The position numbers and the translations under genes are program-made. Positions 14,618 through 24,605 of a stretch of DNA of 38,001 nucleotides are shown here, piece after piece. Location of the stretch: positions 14,842 through 52,842 of the forward strand of contig CACYQI010000041.1 in the NCBI GenBank assembly GCA_902776455.1, in the 5' to 3' direction. Within the stretch, counting starts at the first letter, position 1. Each line of letters opens with the position of its first letter. This DNA is from an uncultured Bacteroidales bacterium (GTDB lineage: Bacteria; Bacteroidota; Bacteroidia; Bacteroidales; Bacteroidaceae). The notes beneath the pieces are model-generated. The model was not told where the DNA came from. It searched no databases and saw only the letters and a list, made by a program, of their open reading frames with translations.

Positions 14618-17176
14618 TTACTTCAGAAGCAGCTTGCGGCCGTCGCGCACCACGATGCCCTTGAAGCCAGCACCAACGCGCTGACCCTGCAGGTTGTAGA
14701 GGACGTCGGACGAAGACTGCTGGGACAGCGGCGCACTGATGGCATCAGGGTCCTGACCCTCGACCGGAGAACGGAGGATATACAGCTCGTCAATGATTTC
14801 ACCATCAAGGTCATCGGTGCCATAGATGCCCGTGACATCGTAGTACTTATCGGCTATCTTCGAGGGGAGGCTTATCTTGGGCGACTTAATCTGGAACTTG
14901 TTCCACAGACGCACTCTGTGGTCGTCGCTGACGGCAAAGACGCCGCCATCGCGCACAAGCGTCAGGCCTCGCACCACGACAAGGTCGCCATAGCGGTCGG
15001 GCGTGAGTTCGAAGCCAAAAATTTCAGTAGGCAGAGGCTCGTCGCCGCTGCTGATGTTGATTTCCTCCATGTCCGAGTCGCCGTCGGCGGGCGTGAACTG
15101 CGGCATGCGAAGGCTATAGGTCAGCCTTCCGTAGATGAAGCCATTGAGCACATCGCCACGCTTGACATTGAGGTCTGTGCCTTTGAGTACCAAGCTACCC
15201 GAGGCGTCGCGAAGGTAGATGTTGTCCTCATAGACATAGAGCACCTGGGCATCGGAGAGCGTGAGCAAGGCATCGTTGCCTTCCTCCATGGCTCGGAACG
15301 AAGCGATGTCAGGCATTTCCCTGAGTTGTGTCACAGTCACGGTGCAGGTGGCACTGAGTCTGTCGTTGGCTACGACAGTGATGTGGGCAACGCCTTCGCT
15401 GTGGGCCGTAACCAGTCCGCTGCCATCGACAGTAGCCACCGACTTGTTGTCGCTGCTGAAGCTGAGTATGGCAGTGGCGGACTCAGGGTCTTGCACCGTG
15501 TTGAGCTGCAAGGTGGTGCCCAGACTGAGCCGGTAGTTGTCGCTGGTGAAAGCGATGGAGGAGAGCACGTCCACCTCGTAGGCTTCGAAGGTGATGACGC
15601 CGCTGTTCTCCTTGATTCTGCGCAGACCGAGGCTGGAAAACTTGCCCGACCACGTCTTGAGGCTTGGCGAAGTCTCGTTGTTGATGGTCGTGATGCCTCG
15701 CGTACCAGGGAAGGGGTCGCTGGCTGAACCGGCAGAAACGAAATAGGTACCTGGTCTCACTCCGCCTGCACGCAGCAGTTCGTAGTAGGGATGCTGTGGG
15801 TTGTCGTTCACGCTATTCTCATATAGCCAAGCAGATTGCTTGGTGGAATCGACGCGGAAGATGAGCATGCCGTGACCGGGCAGGGCGCTGTCCCACTTGG
15901 TTCTTTGGCGGTTCTCAATGAAGAAGGACTCCTTCTTGACGGGAGTGTTCAAGCGGTAGCCGGTGTTGCTCACGTTGAGCGCTTTGAGGCTGAACGAGCC
16001 AGGCTCGGTGATGACCTCTGGTGTAGCAAAGCCCAGAGCATAGCGCTCGAAGAGCGAGAAGCCGCAGGGCGTGCGTCCGTAGTTAAGGTCGCCACCCATC
16101 GCCATGAGCGACCATGTGTCGGGAGTCACGCATTCGCCGTCGTACATGTTGCCAGTGTCGTAGAAATCGGGCAGCCCGAGCACATGGCTGAACTCGTGGC
16201 ACATGGTGCCGATGCCTTCAATCACGCTCCAGTCCGAAGTCCCAAAGAGTTCGTTGGAACAGGCGTAACGACTGAGATAGACGCCGTCCTTACGCACATT
16301 ACGGTAGTAGCTGATGTCAGACTGGTGGGGCCAAAGCAGTCGGCTGTCGTTGCCCTGGACGTACGACCCGATTCCGGAGAAGATGAAGTAAATCATGTCG
16401 ACCACGCCGTCGCCATCGACGTCGTAGTCCTGAAAGTTCACCTCAGAGTCGGCTGCCGTGCAGGCATCAATCATCAGCTGTATAGCATTTTCCGACCCTT
16501 GAGGGTAGTACTGGCTGCGGTTCACTTTCACCGGCCCCACGACATCGAAGGTAGGAACGAACATACCGTCGGAATTGTCGCGGAAGTAGTCGCGTATGCT
16601 GCCCGTGCAGCGTACATTCATACCATCTGCATAGAAGTTTGTGCGATTGTTCCCCGTATAGTTGTCAGCATTAATCATGTCCTCCATGAGCGCGGCATAG
16701 TCGTTGTAGCGGAAAGGACAGTCGTTGTACTCAACGAGCAAAACCAGTCCGCGAAACTGCGAGTAGTCGTAAATGTTGGCACGCCGCTGGCTGAGTGCGC
16801 GTGCCCGCTGCGCCCTGTTCTGGCGTCGCAACTGTGCCATCTGCGTCGTAGGCTGCGGCGCCAGACGACCCGCACTTGCCACATAGGAGCGTTCCTCTGC
16901 CGTGCGCTCGCCGGCATCGTGTGCCAACAGAGCCGTCGGTTCTAACTGATTCTCAGCATTCAGCTGGGCATAGACGTAGGCGCCATCGTCGCGACGCACC
17001 AGCGAAAAGCCGTCTTCCGTGGTATTATAATGGAGGTATTCGTCACCCACCAGACGGATGGTGACGAAAGAGCCGTCAGGCTGGGGCACACGCGTGGTGC
17101 CCCGATAAGCCGGACGAGCATATAAAATGGCGATGCCAAAGAGCATCGCCATTAATGTTAATGTGAGACTTCTCAT
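14618..17176 (-). CDS. Secreted M6-family metalloprotease with Big_2-like domain and C-terminal sorting tail
   Basis: This is a predicted secreted zinc endopeptidase (852 residues, signal peptide about 1-20). A pro-region (about 21-135) precedes the M6 catalytic domain (about 140-470). The zinc motif is HEFSHVLGLPDFYD (His327, Glu328, His331, likely third ligand Asp337). A DxDxDG-type Ca-binding loop lies at 251-260 (YDVDGDGVVD). An Ig-like Big_2 domain follows (about 540-630, 'SVATVDGSGLVTAHSEGVA'), then a further beta-rich domain. The last 26 residues (YNLQGQRVGAG...DGRKLLLK) match tails in three other secreted proteins here. It is the last gene of the SusC/SusD operon, 34 bp after the large acidic protein. 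Its likely role is generating peptides for import. Confidence 0.9.
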   Translation of the reverse strand: MRSLTLTLMAMLFGIAILYARPAYRGTTRVPQPDGSFVTIRLVGDEYLHYNTTEDGFSLVRRDDGAYVYAQLNAENQLEPTALLAHDAGERTAEERSYVASAGRLAPQPTTQMAQLRRQNRAQRARALSQRRANIYDYSQFRGLVLLVEYNDCPFRYNDYAALMEDMINADNYTGNNRTNFYADGMNVRCTGSIRDYFRDNSDGMFVPTFDVVGPVKVNRSQYYPQGSENAIQLMIDACTAADSEVNFQDYDVDGDGVVDMIYFIFSGIGSYVQGNDSRLLWPHQSDISYYRNVRKDGVYLSRYACSNELFGTSDWSVIEGIGTMCHEFSHVLGLPDFYDTGNMYDGECVTPDTWSLMAMGGDLNYGRTPCGFSLFERYALGFATPEVITEPGSFSLKALNVSNTGYRLNTPVKKESFFIENRQRTKWDSALPGHGMLIFRVDSTKQSAWLYENSVNDNPQHPYYELLRAGGVRPGTYFVSAGSASDPFPGTRGITTINNETSPSLKTWSGKFSSLGLRRIKENSGVITFEAYEVDVLSSIAFTSDNYRLSLGTTLQLNTVQDPESATAILSFSSDNKSVATVDGSGLVTAHSEGVAHITVVANDRLSATCTVTVTQLREMPDIASFRAMEEGNDALLTLSDAQVLYVYEDNIYLRDASGSLVLKGTDLNVKRGDVLNGFIYGRLTYSLRMPQFTPADGDSDMEEINISSGDEPLPTEIFGFELTPDRYGDLVVVRGLTLVRDGGVFAVSDDHRVRLWNKFQIKSPKISLPSKIADKYYDVTGIYGTDDLDGEIIDELYILRSPVEGQDPDAISAPLSQQSSSDVLYNLQGQRVGAGFKGIVVRDGRKLLLK

Positions 17177-17210
17177 TTACAAATATGCTTGAGTAAGCTC
17201 AGAAGTGTCA

Positions 17211-20069
17211 TTATTTAACAAGAGCCTTCTTGCCGTTCTTCACTACAATGCCCTTGTAGTTCTTGCCAACCTGCTGGCCTGCTACATTGTAAGCACGGCT
17301 GTTCTTGACGGGAGTCTTCTCGATAACAGTGTGAATGCCATCGGGATCGATGTCCTGCGTAACGGTGACTGTGAGGCGGGCACCAGTCTGGAAGAAGACA
17401 ATCTTACAACTGCGGTTCTCGATGCCTTCGGGAAGAGCCTCGACATTGAACACGAGGTCATAGTCGATGCCATTGACGAAGTACTCGTATTCTTCGCCTT
17501 CTTCATCAGTTGCGGTAGCAGTGGTGTAGTCCTCATTGGCAACCTCGACGGTAAGCCATTCGGGCAGTTCCTCTGTTTCATCACCGTCCACGATGATGCT
17601 CTCCGGTTCGAGAAGGTAAGTGGGTTCTTCGGTTTCTTCGTCCACATTATAGTACATGGGATCTACATGGATGGAAGAAGAGCCGCCGTCCTTAGCGAAG
17701 AGAAGGTCTGTGTCGTCCTCGGTGTAGAGATAGCCATAAGTTGCATCAATGAGGCCGATGAAGAGCTGGGGGAACCATGAGGTGTAGTAGTGCAATCTGC
17801 CTTCTTCCTCGCCAGTCTGAGTAAAGTAAGTGGATGGAACCTTGCTGACATCAATACCCTGACTGCCAAGCACTCCGCTGAAGGTGCCGTTGTCCCAGCC
17901 CTCGATAGCTATGATAAACTCGTCCTCGATGAACAGGTAATCTACAGTTTCGCTCATGCCAAACTCATCTTCCACATAAAGTTCTGTGAACTCAACAGCA
18001 GTGAGGCCGGCATCATATTCGGCATTCACGTTGTCTGTTGTTGCATCACCTTCGGCAATGATGTCGCCCAACGTGATTCTTCCACTTGAACTACGCTGGC
18101 ACTTGTAAATCTTGATATGCAGGTTGAAGTCTTCTTTTGCTTCAAACTTTAGCAAAGGCAGAGTGACGCCAGTGAGGAAAAGAGGAGCGGAAGGCTTGCC
18201 CTGATAAGAATAAATTGTGGACATGCTGGTACGTTCATACAGGTCAGGTGTAGCCCAGTTGGTGTAGAAAGTCAGATCGCCATCGGGGTTCTGACGTGTC
18301 ATCGTGGCATACGTACCATCACCATAGGAGAAGAAGCTGGCTCCACGACCTGCATAAGCACGAAGATTCTCATAACGTGCAGCACCTTCATCGGTCAGAG
18401 TTTGTCCTGTTCCCCATACAAACGGTTCAGAAGCCACAGTCTCGTTGATTCCGACAAGTGAGAGATTCTCATAGACAGATCCGCCCTTGGCGTAGAGGCT
18501 GAAGTTCCTCTTATTGCCGGTGATGGTCGTCTCATTGTCCTCATCGTCATACTCCGTAACAGACCATTCGAAGCCTGTCGCAATATCCATAGTGTTATTA
18601 TGGAAGGAGGTGGGAGCATAGGCACCGACGACTGCAAGGTTGTCGTTGTAGCCATAGCCCGACAAGCCTAAGCCTGCGAACAGTACCAATTCCTCTGGCT
18701 CACAGGAAACATCTGAAGGTGCTTCAATAGGAGCATCAGCAAGACGATACTTCACGTTTTCCATATAGACATAGCCTCCCAAATAGGACTCGAAAGTGGG
18801 ATCGTACTCCTCGGTACTCCATGCACCAAGAACGATGCTTTCATCTTTGATGGTTGCCAAACCATACTCCTCTTCTGTAAGCACAATGGAGCCATCATCG
18901 GAAGTACCACTGAAGAGCATAACATAGACTGTACCTTCTTCTTCGTCCTCGTAGCTGGCAATGACTTGGGGCTTGACAGTAATCGTGCTGCCTTCCTGCT
19001 CATATTCCACGTCGATGCCGTCGGGGTAAAGATTAGCGAACATGTCAACCATAGGAGTCATGTTGACAAAGAAGTGTGTCTCATCGTCGTCCATAGCGGT
19101 TGTACCGCGCTGCATAATCCAGCTAACTGATTTATCTTCCTCTTCGGAGAAAGCGTTTGTGCCATGAGCCTTATACTCCTCGTCGATGCGGGTCTCAATG
19201 CGATAGTAGTATCTTACGCCAGCTATCAATTCGTCATAGCCCAAGAAGGCTTCGCTATCGCCCATGTCGGGGTCAAACTCGACGTTGGCGAACTCTCCGT
19301 AGAGAATCTGATTGCCATCAATGAAAGAAAGCTTTCCGTTTTCATCAATCTCCAGGTGGATGGTGCCGTCTTCGTCATCGCTGTTGGCAGAGAAGATGGT
19401 GATGTAGAACGTAGTATCCTTAGCTTCGTTCTGGAAGCTTGCAACAGCTTGTGGTTCGATGACAATACGATTCTCCTCCTCGACAGTGTACTTCACGGGA
19501 ATGCCATTGGGGAAAAGCTCGCCATAGATGCTTGGAACGGGAATCACATCCACAAACACTTCATGGTCTTCCTCTTCGCCTGTCTCGCTATTGGTGAAAG
19601 TTGCAACCGATGGCCTCATGGTCCACTGCACCGGCTCTCTTGTGCCGTAGTCAACACCCATACCGGTGTACGACTCTGCAAATGCAGGAGCCTTGCGTGC
19701 TGCCTTAGCCCGCGATGAAGCCTGCGGGTTCAAGGTCATTGTAGGCTGGAAGTTAACCATGTTGCGACTCTGCATCTTACCCTTGCTGAAGGGCTTGAAC
19801 TGGCTCTGCAGAACTGGCAGTGAAGATGCGTGCTTTGCACGAGCAACCGGCTGCAGCTTGGCAGGGTCGAGAGTGAGCTTGTTTGTAGGAGCATAAGAGC
19901 TCATCTTCATGTCCTGACGTGGAGCAACGGCTTGGAAAGAACGCTGGCTCTGAGATGCTTTCACCACTTCCTGCTTGGCCTGTGGTGCGACTGATGACTT
20001 GGATTTGAACTGCGCGCTTACAGACAATCCGACTAATGCCATCATGGAAAGAAGTAACAGTTTCTTCAT
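17211..20069 (-). CDS. Large acidic secreted protein, duplicated N-terminal domain, BACON-like domain
   Basis: I do not recognise a named family for the full 952 residues. A signal peptide (1-19, ending SVSA) is followed by a basic Ser/Gln/Lys/Ala-rich segment (20-130). The remainder is strongly acidic. Residues about 147-262 and 315-418 are diverged copies of one beta-rich domain (VQWTMRPSVATF / VSWIMQRGTTAM; LFPNGIPVKYTVEEEN / LYPDGIDVEYEQEGS). Near the C-terminus is a BACON-like domain (about 800-905, 'LPEWLTVEV' to 'RLTVTVTQD'), then the shared sorting-like tail (YNVAGQQVGKNYKGIVVKNG). It lies between the DUF4302-like gene and the M6 protease, with short gaps. Possible roles are substrate binding at the surface or acting as a protease partner. 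Confidence 0.7.
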   Translation of the reverse strand: MKKLLLLSMMALVGLSVSAQFKSKSSVAPQAKQEVVKASQSQRSFQAVAPRQDMKMSSYAPTNKLTLDPAKLQPVARAKHASSLPVLQSQFKPFSKGKMQSRNMVNFQPTMTLNPQASSRAKAARKAPAFAESYTGMGVDYGTREPVQWTMRPSVATFTNSETGEEEDHEVFVDVIPVPSIYGELFPNGIPVKYTVEEENRIVIEPQAVASFQNEAKDTTFYITIFSANSDDEDGTIHLEIDENGKLSFIDGNQILYGEFANVEFDPDMGDSEAFLGYDELIAGVRYYYRIETRIDEEYKAHGTNAFSEEEDKSVSWIMQRGTTAMDDDETHFFVNMTPMVDMFANLYPDGIDVEYEQEGSTITVKPQVIASYEDEEEGTVYVMLFSGTSDDGSIVLTEEEYGLATIKDESIVLGAWSTEEYDPTFESYLGGYVYMENVKYRLADAPIEAPSDVSCEPEELVLFAGLGLSGYGYNDNLAVVGAYAPTSFHNNTMDIATGFEWSVTEYDDEDNETTITGNKRNFSLYAKGGSVYENLSLVGINETVASEPFVWGTGQTLTDEGAARYENLRAYAGRGASFFSYGDGTYATMTRQNPDGDLTFYTNWATPDLYERTSMSTIYSYQGKPSAPLFLTGVTLPLLKFEAKEDFNLHIKIYKCQRSSSGRITLGDIIAEGDATTDNVNAEYDAGLTAVEFTELYVEDEFGMSETVDYLFIEDEFIIAIEGWDNGTFSGVLGSQGIDVSKVPSTYFTQTGEEEGRLHYYTSWFPQLFIGLIDATYGYLYTEDDTDLLFAKDGGSSSIHVDPMYYNVDEETEEPTYLLEPESIIVDGDETEELPEWLTVEVANEDYTTATATDEEGEEYEYFVNGIDYDLVFNVEALPEGIENRSCKIVFFQTGARLTVTVTQDIDPDGIHTVIEKTPVKNSRAYNVAGQQVGKNYKGIVVKNGKKALVK

Positions 20070-20101
20070 AATGATTTTGAATTACAAGGTTGATTAATCA
20101 G

Positions 20102-21469
20102 TTATTTCAATATATATATATTATCGTTTCCAACTCCATGCAACTCACATCCTGTGGGAAGGAAATAGTTGTCGGGAATCATGTCGTAAGTGCCAGAGAG
20201 CGTAGCAGCAAACTGACGCGCCAAAGTCTCTATGTTGCACTTATTGGCCATTGTGGTAAGGTTGCGGTCGGGCTTCTCGTCATCAGAATACGCTATCTTC
20301 ATCTGTCCGAACTGAGGAAGAACGGTGGTCAGCGAAAGGCCGGCCGTGTTGGTCTTATTCTTAACCTTGAATGTGAGCACCAGGCCCTTCACCGCTCCGC
20401 TACCCGTAGAGCGTCCGAGTCCCACTTTATCCAAGGAGTAGTCCTTGTTGAACTTCTTGGCTTCGACGTCAATCTGCGCCAGCAGAGCTTTCTGCTCTTC
20501 AGAGAAGTTGTCCTGGTCGAAGTTCCATACAGAACTGCGAGCATTGACAATGTAGTTGTCCCATGTGGGAATGACCTGCACGCTGTCATTCTCAGAAACG
20601 AGATGTGTCTTGTCGGGTGACAAAGAGAAATCTTGGAACGAAGTGCGGCCGATGCGGTTCCTGTGCTGCAAGCAGAAGCCATTAGGAGTGAACACACAGT
20701 TGACAATGGAAGGGAACAGCGGGTCGTAAACACGCTCACAATAAGTGATGACGCCACTGCGCAAGTTCGTGAAGTAAAGGGTGTCTGTTCCGCAAACCAC
20801 ATAGTAGGACGTAATGACGCTATTGGTTATGTAGTTCTTTGTAGCCTCGGTGTCCTTGATGTAGTCCTGCCAGGGGCGGTCGCAAGGCACGAAGCGCACC
20901 CTCGAAGCATAGCGTTGACCGGAGAACAGGATGTTGTTTCCCTCGTAGCCATGGAAGACAAGGTTCTGGTCTCCACACATGCCTTCACCATTCTTCACAA
21001 GATTGTTGGGAGCAGATGACGGGTCGACGGGGTCGGTAAAGACTGTCAACACGTCATTCCAACTATTGAAGGCCAGCACAGGTCCTTCTTCCTTTACTAC
21101 ATCGTACAGGCTGTTGAATTCTGTATATTTATTGGCATTGCCATTGCGCAGGAAGCGATGATTGCCTGCCAATGTCACTTTGCCGTCATTGTAGAAACGT
21201 CCATAAAGGTTGAATCCTTCGAAATCCACATCACCTGTTCCTGCCACAAAGTACTGAATGACCCAACCATTGTTGCCATTTGTACTTTGCTCCACCAGTC
21301 GGGACTTCAGGCTTTCGTTGAAATGCACAATGCGCAGGGCGGCACTCTCATCGAAGGAATCGTTCTCTTCGAAGCGGCTGCATCCCGTGAAGACGAAAAG
21401 CGAAGTGCTAAGAGCGAAAGAGAACAAAAGCCCAAACACTCCTTTATGATTTATGATGTTCTTTATCAT
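20102..21469 (-). CDS. DUF4302-like lipoprotein of the SusC/SusD locus
   Basis: The 455-residue protein has a lipoprotein signal ending FVFTGC (Cys30), followed by an acidic 'SRFEENDSFDES' stretch that favours surface exposure. The body opens with 'WVIQYFVAGTGDVDFEGFNLYGRF', shortened here, and continues with beta-rich sequence and a helical segment 'FSEEQKALLAQIDVEAKKF'. I associate this architecture with DUF4302, which in Bacteroidetes is found next to SusC/SusD pairs that also carry a HExxH lipoprotein (from memory, unverified). It is the fourth gene of the operon, 50 bp after the metallopeptidase lipoprotein. It probably binds substrate or supports the SusCD complex. No catalytic motif is visible. 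Confidence 0.75.
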   Translation of the reverse strand: MIKNIINHKGVFGLLFSFALSTSLFVFTGCSRFEENDSFDESAALRIVHFNESLKSRLVEQSTNGNNGWVIQYFVAGTGDVDFEGFNLYGRFYNDGKVTLAGNHRFLRNGNANKYTEFNSLYDVVKEEGPVLAFNSWNDVLTVFTDPVDPSSAPNNLVKNGEGMCGDQNLVFHGYEGNNILFSGQRYASRVRFVPCDRPWQDYIKDTEATKNYITNSVITSYYVVCGTDTLYFTNLRSGVITYCERVYDPLFPSIVNCVFTPNGFCLQHRNRIGRTSFQDFSLSPDKTHLVSENDSVQVIPTWDNYIVNARSSVWNFDQDNFSEEQKALLAQIDVEAKKFNKDYSLDKVGLGRSTGSGAVKGLVLTFKVKNKTNTAGLSLTTVLPQFGQMKIAYSDDEKPDRNLTTMANKCNIETLARQFAATLSGTYDMIPDNYFLPTGCELHGVGNDNIYILK

Positions 21470-21519
21470 TTCTATATTCTGCTTAATCCTTTTTTCGTTA
21501 AATCCTTATATACTCACAC

Positions 21520-22794
21520 CTATTTCAAGTCGAAGATGTTGACATCACTCTTGATGTAGTCATTAATCTTGTTCTGACGCTCGCGCACTTCAGCACGAAT
21601 CTCGAAGATGTGGAGTCCCCAGTTCTCTGTGTACCACTGGGTGGCGATGTTTATCTTCTTCAAGATGGCGTTGATGCCTTCAATCTCGTCTGCTGTAGTA
21701 TAAGACACCCAAGGCAGAAAATCATTCTTGAAAGAGGTAAATGTGCGGAAGTCCTCGTACTTGTACATAGGCACATTCGAGCCGCTCTTCGCATTGTAAG
21801 CAACTGCTGTGCTGCGATGAGCTGCCAGGACATAGCGTTCATCCTCCTCGTATTCGCTGGTGTTCTCGTTGAAAGAGTGAGTCTGCTTCAAGAGCTTGAA
21901 GTTGTTCCAAGGTTTCGAAGGGTCATCGAAGTTGGGAATAGCCAACGAATCAATCAGTACCAACACCTCTTCCTTGTCACCTTGACGCATGCCCTTGCAG
22001 CAGGCATTGATAAGGCGATTCATCCAGCGGACATCGTTATCGGTGATGATGCACGACAATGTCTCCACGAAGTCCTCATAGGTAGCCGATGATGCGTAGT
22101 GAGTCAAGAAGCCCAGCTGATGCGTAGTGACGGAGTCACGCTCGTTCCAAGTCATGGGGTCGTACGAGCTGGAAGTCACCTGGCCGAATGCAACGGGATA
22201 GGCTTTAGTCTGGTGCAGGATATGGGAGAACTCGTGGTGCATGGTGTGGAAGTAGTTCTCGTTGAGCACATCCACGTCTTCCTCTGAATAGGGATTGGTC
22301 AGAGTGTTTGTAGCTTGGTCGTACTGAGGACAAGCCTTCATCTCGTTGATCTTGTAAAGCGTAATCTTCACGCCACCTGAAGCAGTACCCAACACCTCGG
22401 TACCCGTACTGGCATTATAGCCGGACGAACCGATGAAGTGGAAGATGCGAGGACCATACTTCTTCATAAATTCTTCGCCTGCATACTTTGTATAAGTATC
22501 ATAGAAAAGATAACGGATGAAATGAGCCAGCAACTGTGAACGGCCATAGTCTGCAGGAGTCAACTGGAACTGGAGGTCAGAGGACATGAAGTCGAAGCGA
22601 TACTTCACATCCACATTGTATGGAACGACAAAGTTGTCGTAGAGCCACTGGTCGAAAGGAGCTGTGGATGAATTCGGGTCAACCACAGGAACTGTTGTGT
22701 CGAAGATGGATTCCGTAAAGTCGTCGTTGGAACGGCAAGAAGAGAACGCTGTCACCACGACAACCAAACTAAATATATATAGTACTTGTTTCAT
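21520..22794 (-). CDS. Zinc metallopeptidase-like lipoprotein (substrate-import-associated HExxH type)
   Basis: This is a predicted outer-membrane lipoprotein (424 residues, lipobox FSSC, Cys20) with a gluzincin-type motif HHEFSHILHQ (His187, Glu188, His191). The signature matches what is known as the substrate-import-associated zinc metallohydrolase lipoprotein family found beside SusC/SusD genes (TIGR04549, from memory). Family members are of a size consistent with this protein. It starts 23 bp after the SusD stop, so it is certainly part of that operon. It may trim captured polypeptides at the surface before transport. Its substrate and activity are untested, and it could have lost activity while retaining binding. 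Confidence 0.85.
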   Translation of the reverse strand: MKQVLYIFSLVVVVTAFSSCRSNDDFTESIFDTTVPVVDPNSSTAPFDQWLYDNFVVPYNVDVKYRFDFMSSDLQFQLTPADYGRSQLLAHFIRYLFYDTYTKYAGEEFMKKYGPRIFHFIGSSGYNASTGTEVLGTASGGVKITLYKINEMKACPQYDQATNTLTNPYSEEDVDVLNENYFHTMHHEFSHILHQTKAYPVAFGQVTSSSYDPMTWNERDSVTTHQLGFLTHYASSATYEDFVETLSCIITDNDVRWMNRLINACCKGMRQGDKEEVLVLIDSLAIPNFDDPSKPWNNFKLLKQTHSFNENTSEYEEDERYVLAAHRSTAVAYNAKSGSNVPMYKYEDFRTFTSFKNDFLPWVSYTTADEIEGINAILKKINIATQWYTENWGLHIFEIRAEVRERQNKINDYIKSDVNIFDLK

Positions 22795-22817
22795 TGTATT
22801 TCTTTATTCGTTTTGCA

Positions 22818-24587
22818 TCAATTGATAGTCAGCTGTGTGGGTTTCGTGGCAAGGCTGCCAGTCTGATTCAGCGAAGGAACGCTACGGTCGGTTGAGGGAT
22901 AGCCAGCCTTCACGACATTCTGCGGAATCTGGAAAACGCGACGGGGGTCATTCCATTGCAGTACATCCTGATGAACTTCGTCCTCTGCCGGTCCGCGGTA
23001 AGCATGCTTGACGGTAATGCCGTAACGCTTGATGTCGAACCAACGCATTCCTTCGAACATGGTCTCGATGCGACGGAAATGGAGGATGCAGTGCAGCACG
23101 CGCATTTCGTCCTCGGCAAGCACGGGCCAAGTATCACTCATGTCCTGAGGATGAAGTTCACTAATATAGATGTTGTTGGCAGAAGTGCCACGATACTTAT
23201 TGTTGATGCCAGCCTGGTCAAGTGGCTTGTCTATCATCTTGGAACTTGTCCAGTAGCCCAAGTCCTGAATAGCACCAGCACGGTCGCCCAAGTAGAGTTT
23301 GGCTTCAGCGCGGCAAAGTAAGGTTTCCTCAGCTGTGAAAGGCTGGTAGAGGATGTGGACAAAGCCGATACCGGCAATCTTGTCAGTATATTCGAAGTAC
23401 TCGTAAACGCGGAAAAGCCAGATGCCGTACTCCTGCTTGCCAAAGAGGAATAAGTTACCTGCATAGGCTGGTAGATAACCCGACCAGTTCGGACCGCCGC
23501 CGTTGTAGAGGATGCCGACCGTGGAGGGCACATTGTAATCGCTGTTGCCGGTGTTGATGGCAAAACGACAAGTGGAAAGCATGCGGTCCTGAAGAGAGTA
23601 TGTAGATTGGATGAGGAAGTTGCAGGCAGCCTTCTCGTCGTTGTAGTCGTTGAGTCGAGAATCCATCGTATTGGTGTTGAGCGAAGCCCATTTGCGAAGC
23701 ATGGATGCCGGATTGGAACCCAAGGCTGCGTTGGCATACTTCACACACTTCTCATAATCGCGCTTAAAGAGATAGAAACGTGCGGCAAAGGCATTGGCTG
23801 CATTGCGGTTGAAGTGGTAGGCAGGCACTTGATACTTAGAGTCGTCGATGAGGTTGATGCCTTCCAGAATATCCTCTTCTATCAGCCTATACACCTCTGC
23901 CACGCTCTTACGGTACTTGGTGTCGCTATAGTCCACAGACACAGTCTCTTCCACTTCCTGCACATAGGGGATGCCCCAGTCATTGGCACTCTGGGCTTCG
24001 TCCTTATAGGCTTCGGCGAAGACATTGACCAAGACGAAGTGGAGGTAGGCACGCAAAACGTGAGCCTCGCCCCATGAATGCGAGAACTCCGGGTCGTGAG
24101 CCGGGTCTTTACTCATCTGGCGCATGGCGTTGATAGCGTGGTTGGCAACAGCGATGCCGGCATAATAGGCTTCCCATACCTGATAGGGTGTGTCCTGTTC
24201 GCTGGTGTTGTAGTTCATGATATCCTTCCACTGGTAAGCTTCCTCGTGGAATAAGGAGTAAGCATCGTTGTGAGTGGCTTTGAGGACGACGTTGTTATCC
24301 ACGAAATTATCGCCGCCCAGCTCGCAGATGACAGCGGGGGTTGCCACCGGGTAAGCCGAAGTAAGCAACTTGCGAACCTTGTCTGCGTTGTCGATTTCTG
24401 TACGATTGTCGGGGGCATCGTCGAGCGCAGAACACGAAACGAAGAGTGAAGAATGAAGGACTAAGAATGCAACACTAAGCAGACTCATCATCCTGTTCAT
24501 GCTAACTTTCCGTTTCAACATATTGTTTTTCATTTCTATCATAATATCTTGTTTCTTTGTCCTACCTTTCTGCGGTAGCATATTCAT
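22818..24587 (-). CDS. SusD/RagB-family nutrient-binding lipoprotein
   Basis: This is the surface lid/binding partner of the SusC channel. The lipobox is FVSC (Cys52 from the first ATG). The first ATG (24587) gives an unusually long 33-residue n-region. Internal ATGs at 24533 (MKNNMLKRK) or 24500 (MNRMMSLL) would give normal signal peptides and may be the real start. SusD hallmarks are the TPR-like helical N-terminal half (about 85-290) and the C-terminal part with 'EDEMRVLHCILHFRRIETMFEGMRWFDIKRYG' (partial), where 'R..E...EG.RWFDIKR' is the family signature. It lies 18 bp after SusC and 23 bp before the metallopeptidase lipoprotein. Confidence 0.95.
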   Translation of the reverse strand: MNMLPQKGRTKKQDIMIEMKNNMLKRKVSMNRMMSLLSVAFLVLHSSLFVSCSALDDAPDNRTEIDNADKVRKLLTSAYPVATPAVICELGGDNFVDNNVVLKATHNDAYSLFHEEAYQWKDIMNYNTSEQDTPYQVWEAYYAGIAVANHAINAMRQMSKDPAHDPEFSHSWGEAHVLRAYLHFVLVNVFAEAYKDEAQSANDWGIPYVQEVEETVSVDYSDTKYRKSVAEVYRLIEEDILEGINLIDDSKYQVPAYHFNRNAANAFAARFYLFKRDYEKCVKYANAALGSNPASMLRKWASLNTNTMDSRLNDYNDEKAACNFLIQSTYSLQDRMLSTCRFAINTGNSDYNVPSTVGILYNGGGPNWSGYLPAYAGNLFLFGKQEYGIWLFRVYEYFEYTDKIAGIGFVHILYQPFTAEETLLCRAEAKLYLGDRAGAIQDLGYWTSSKMIDKPLDQAGINNKYRGTSANNIYISELHPQDMSDTWPVLAEDEMRVLHCILHFRRIETMFEGMRWFDIKRYGITVKHAYRGPAEDEVHQDVLQWNDPRRVFQIPQNVVKAGYPSTDRSVPSLNQTGSLATKPTQLTIN

Positions 24588-24605
24588 CTTTCTTTATACT
24601 TCACT

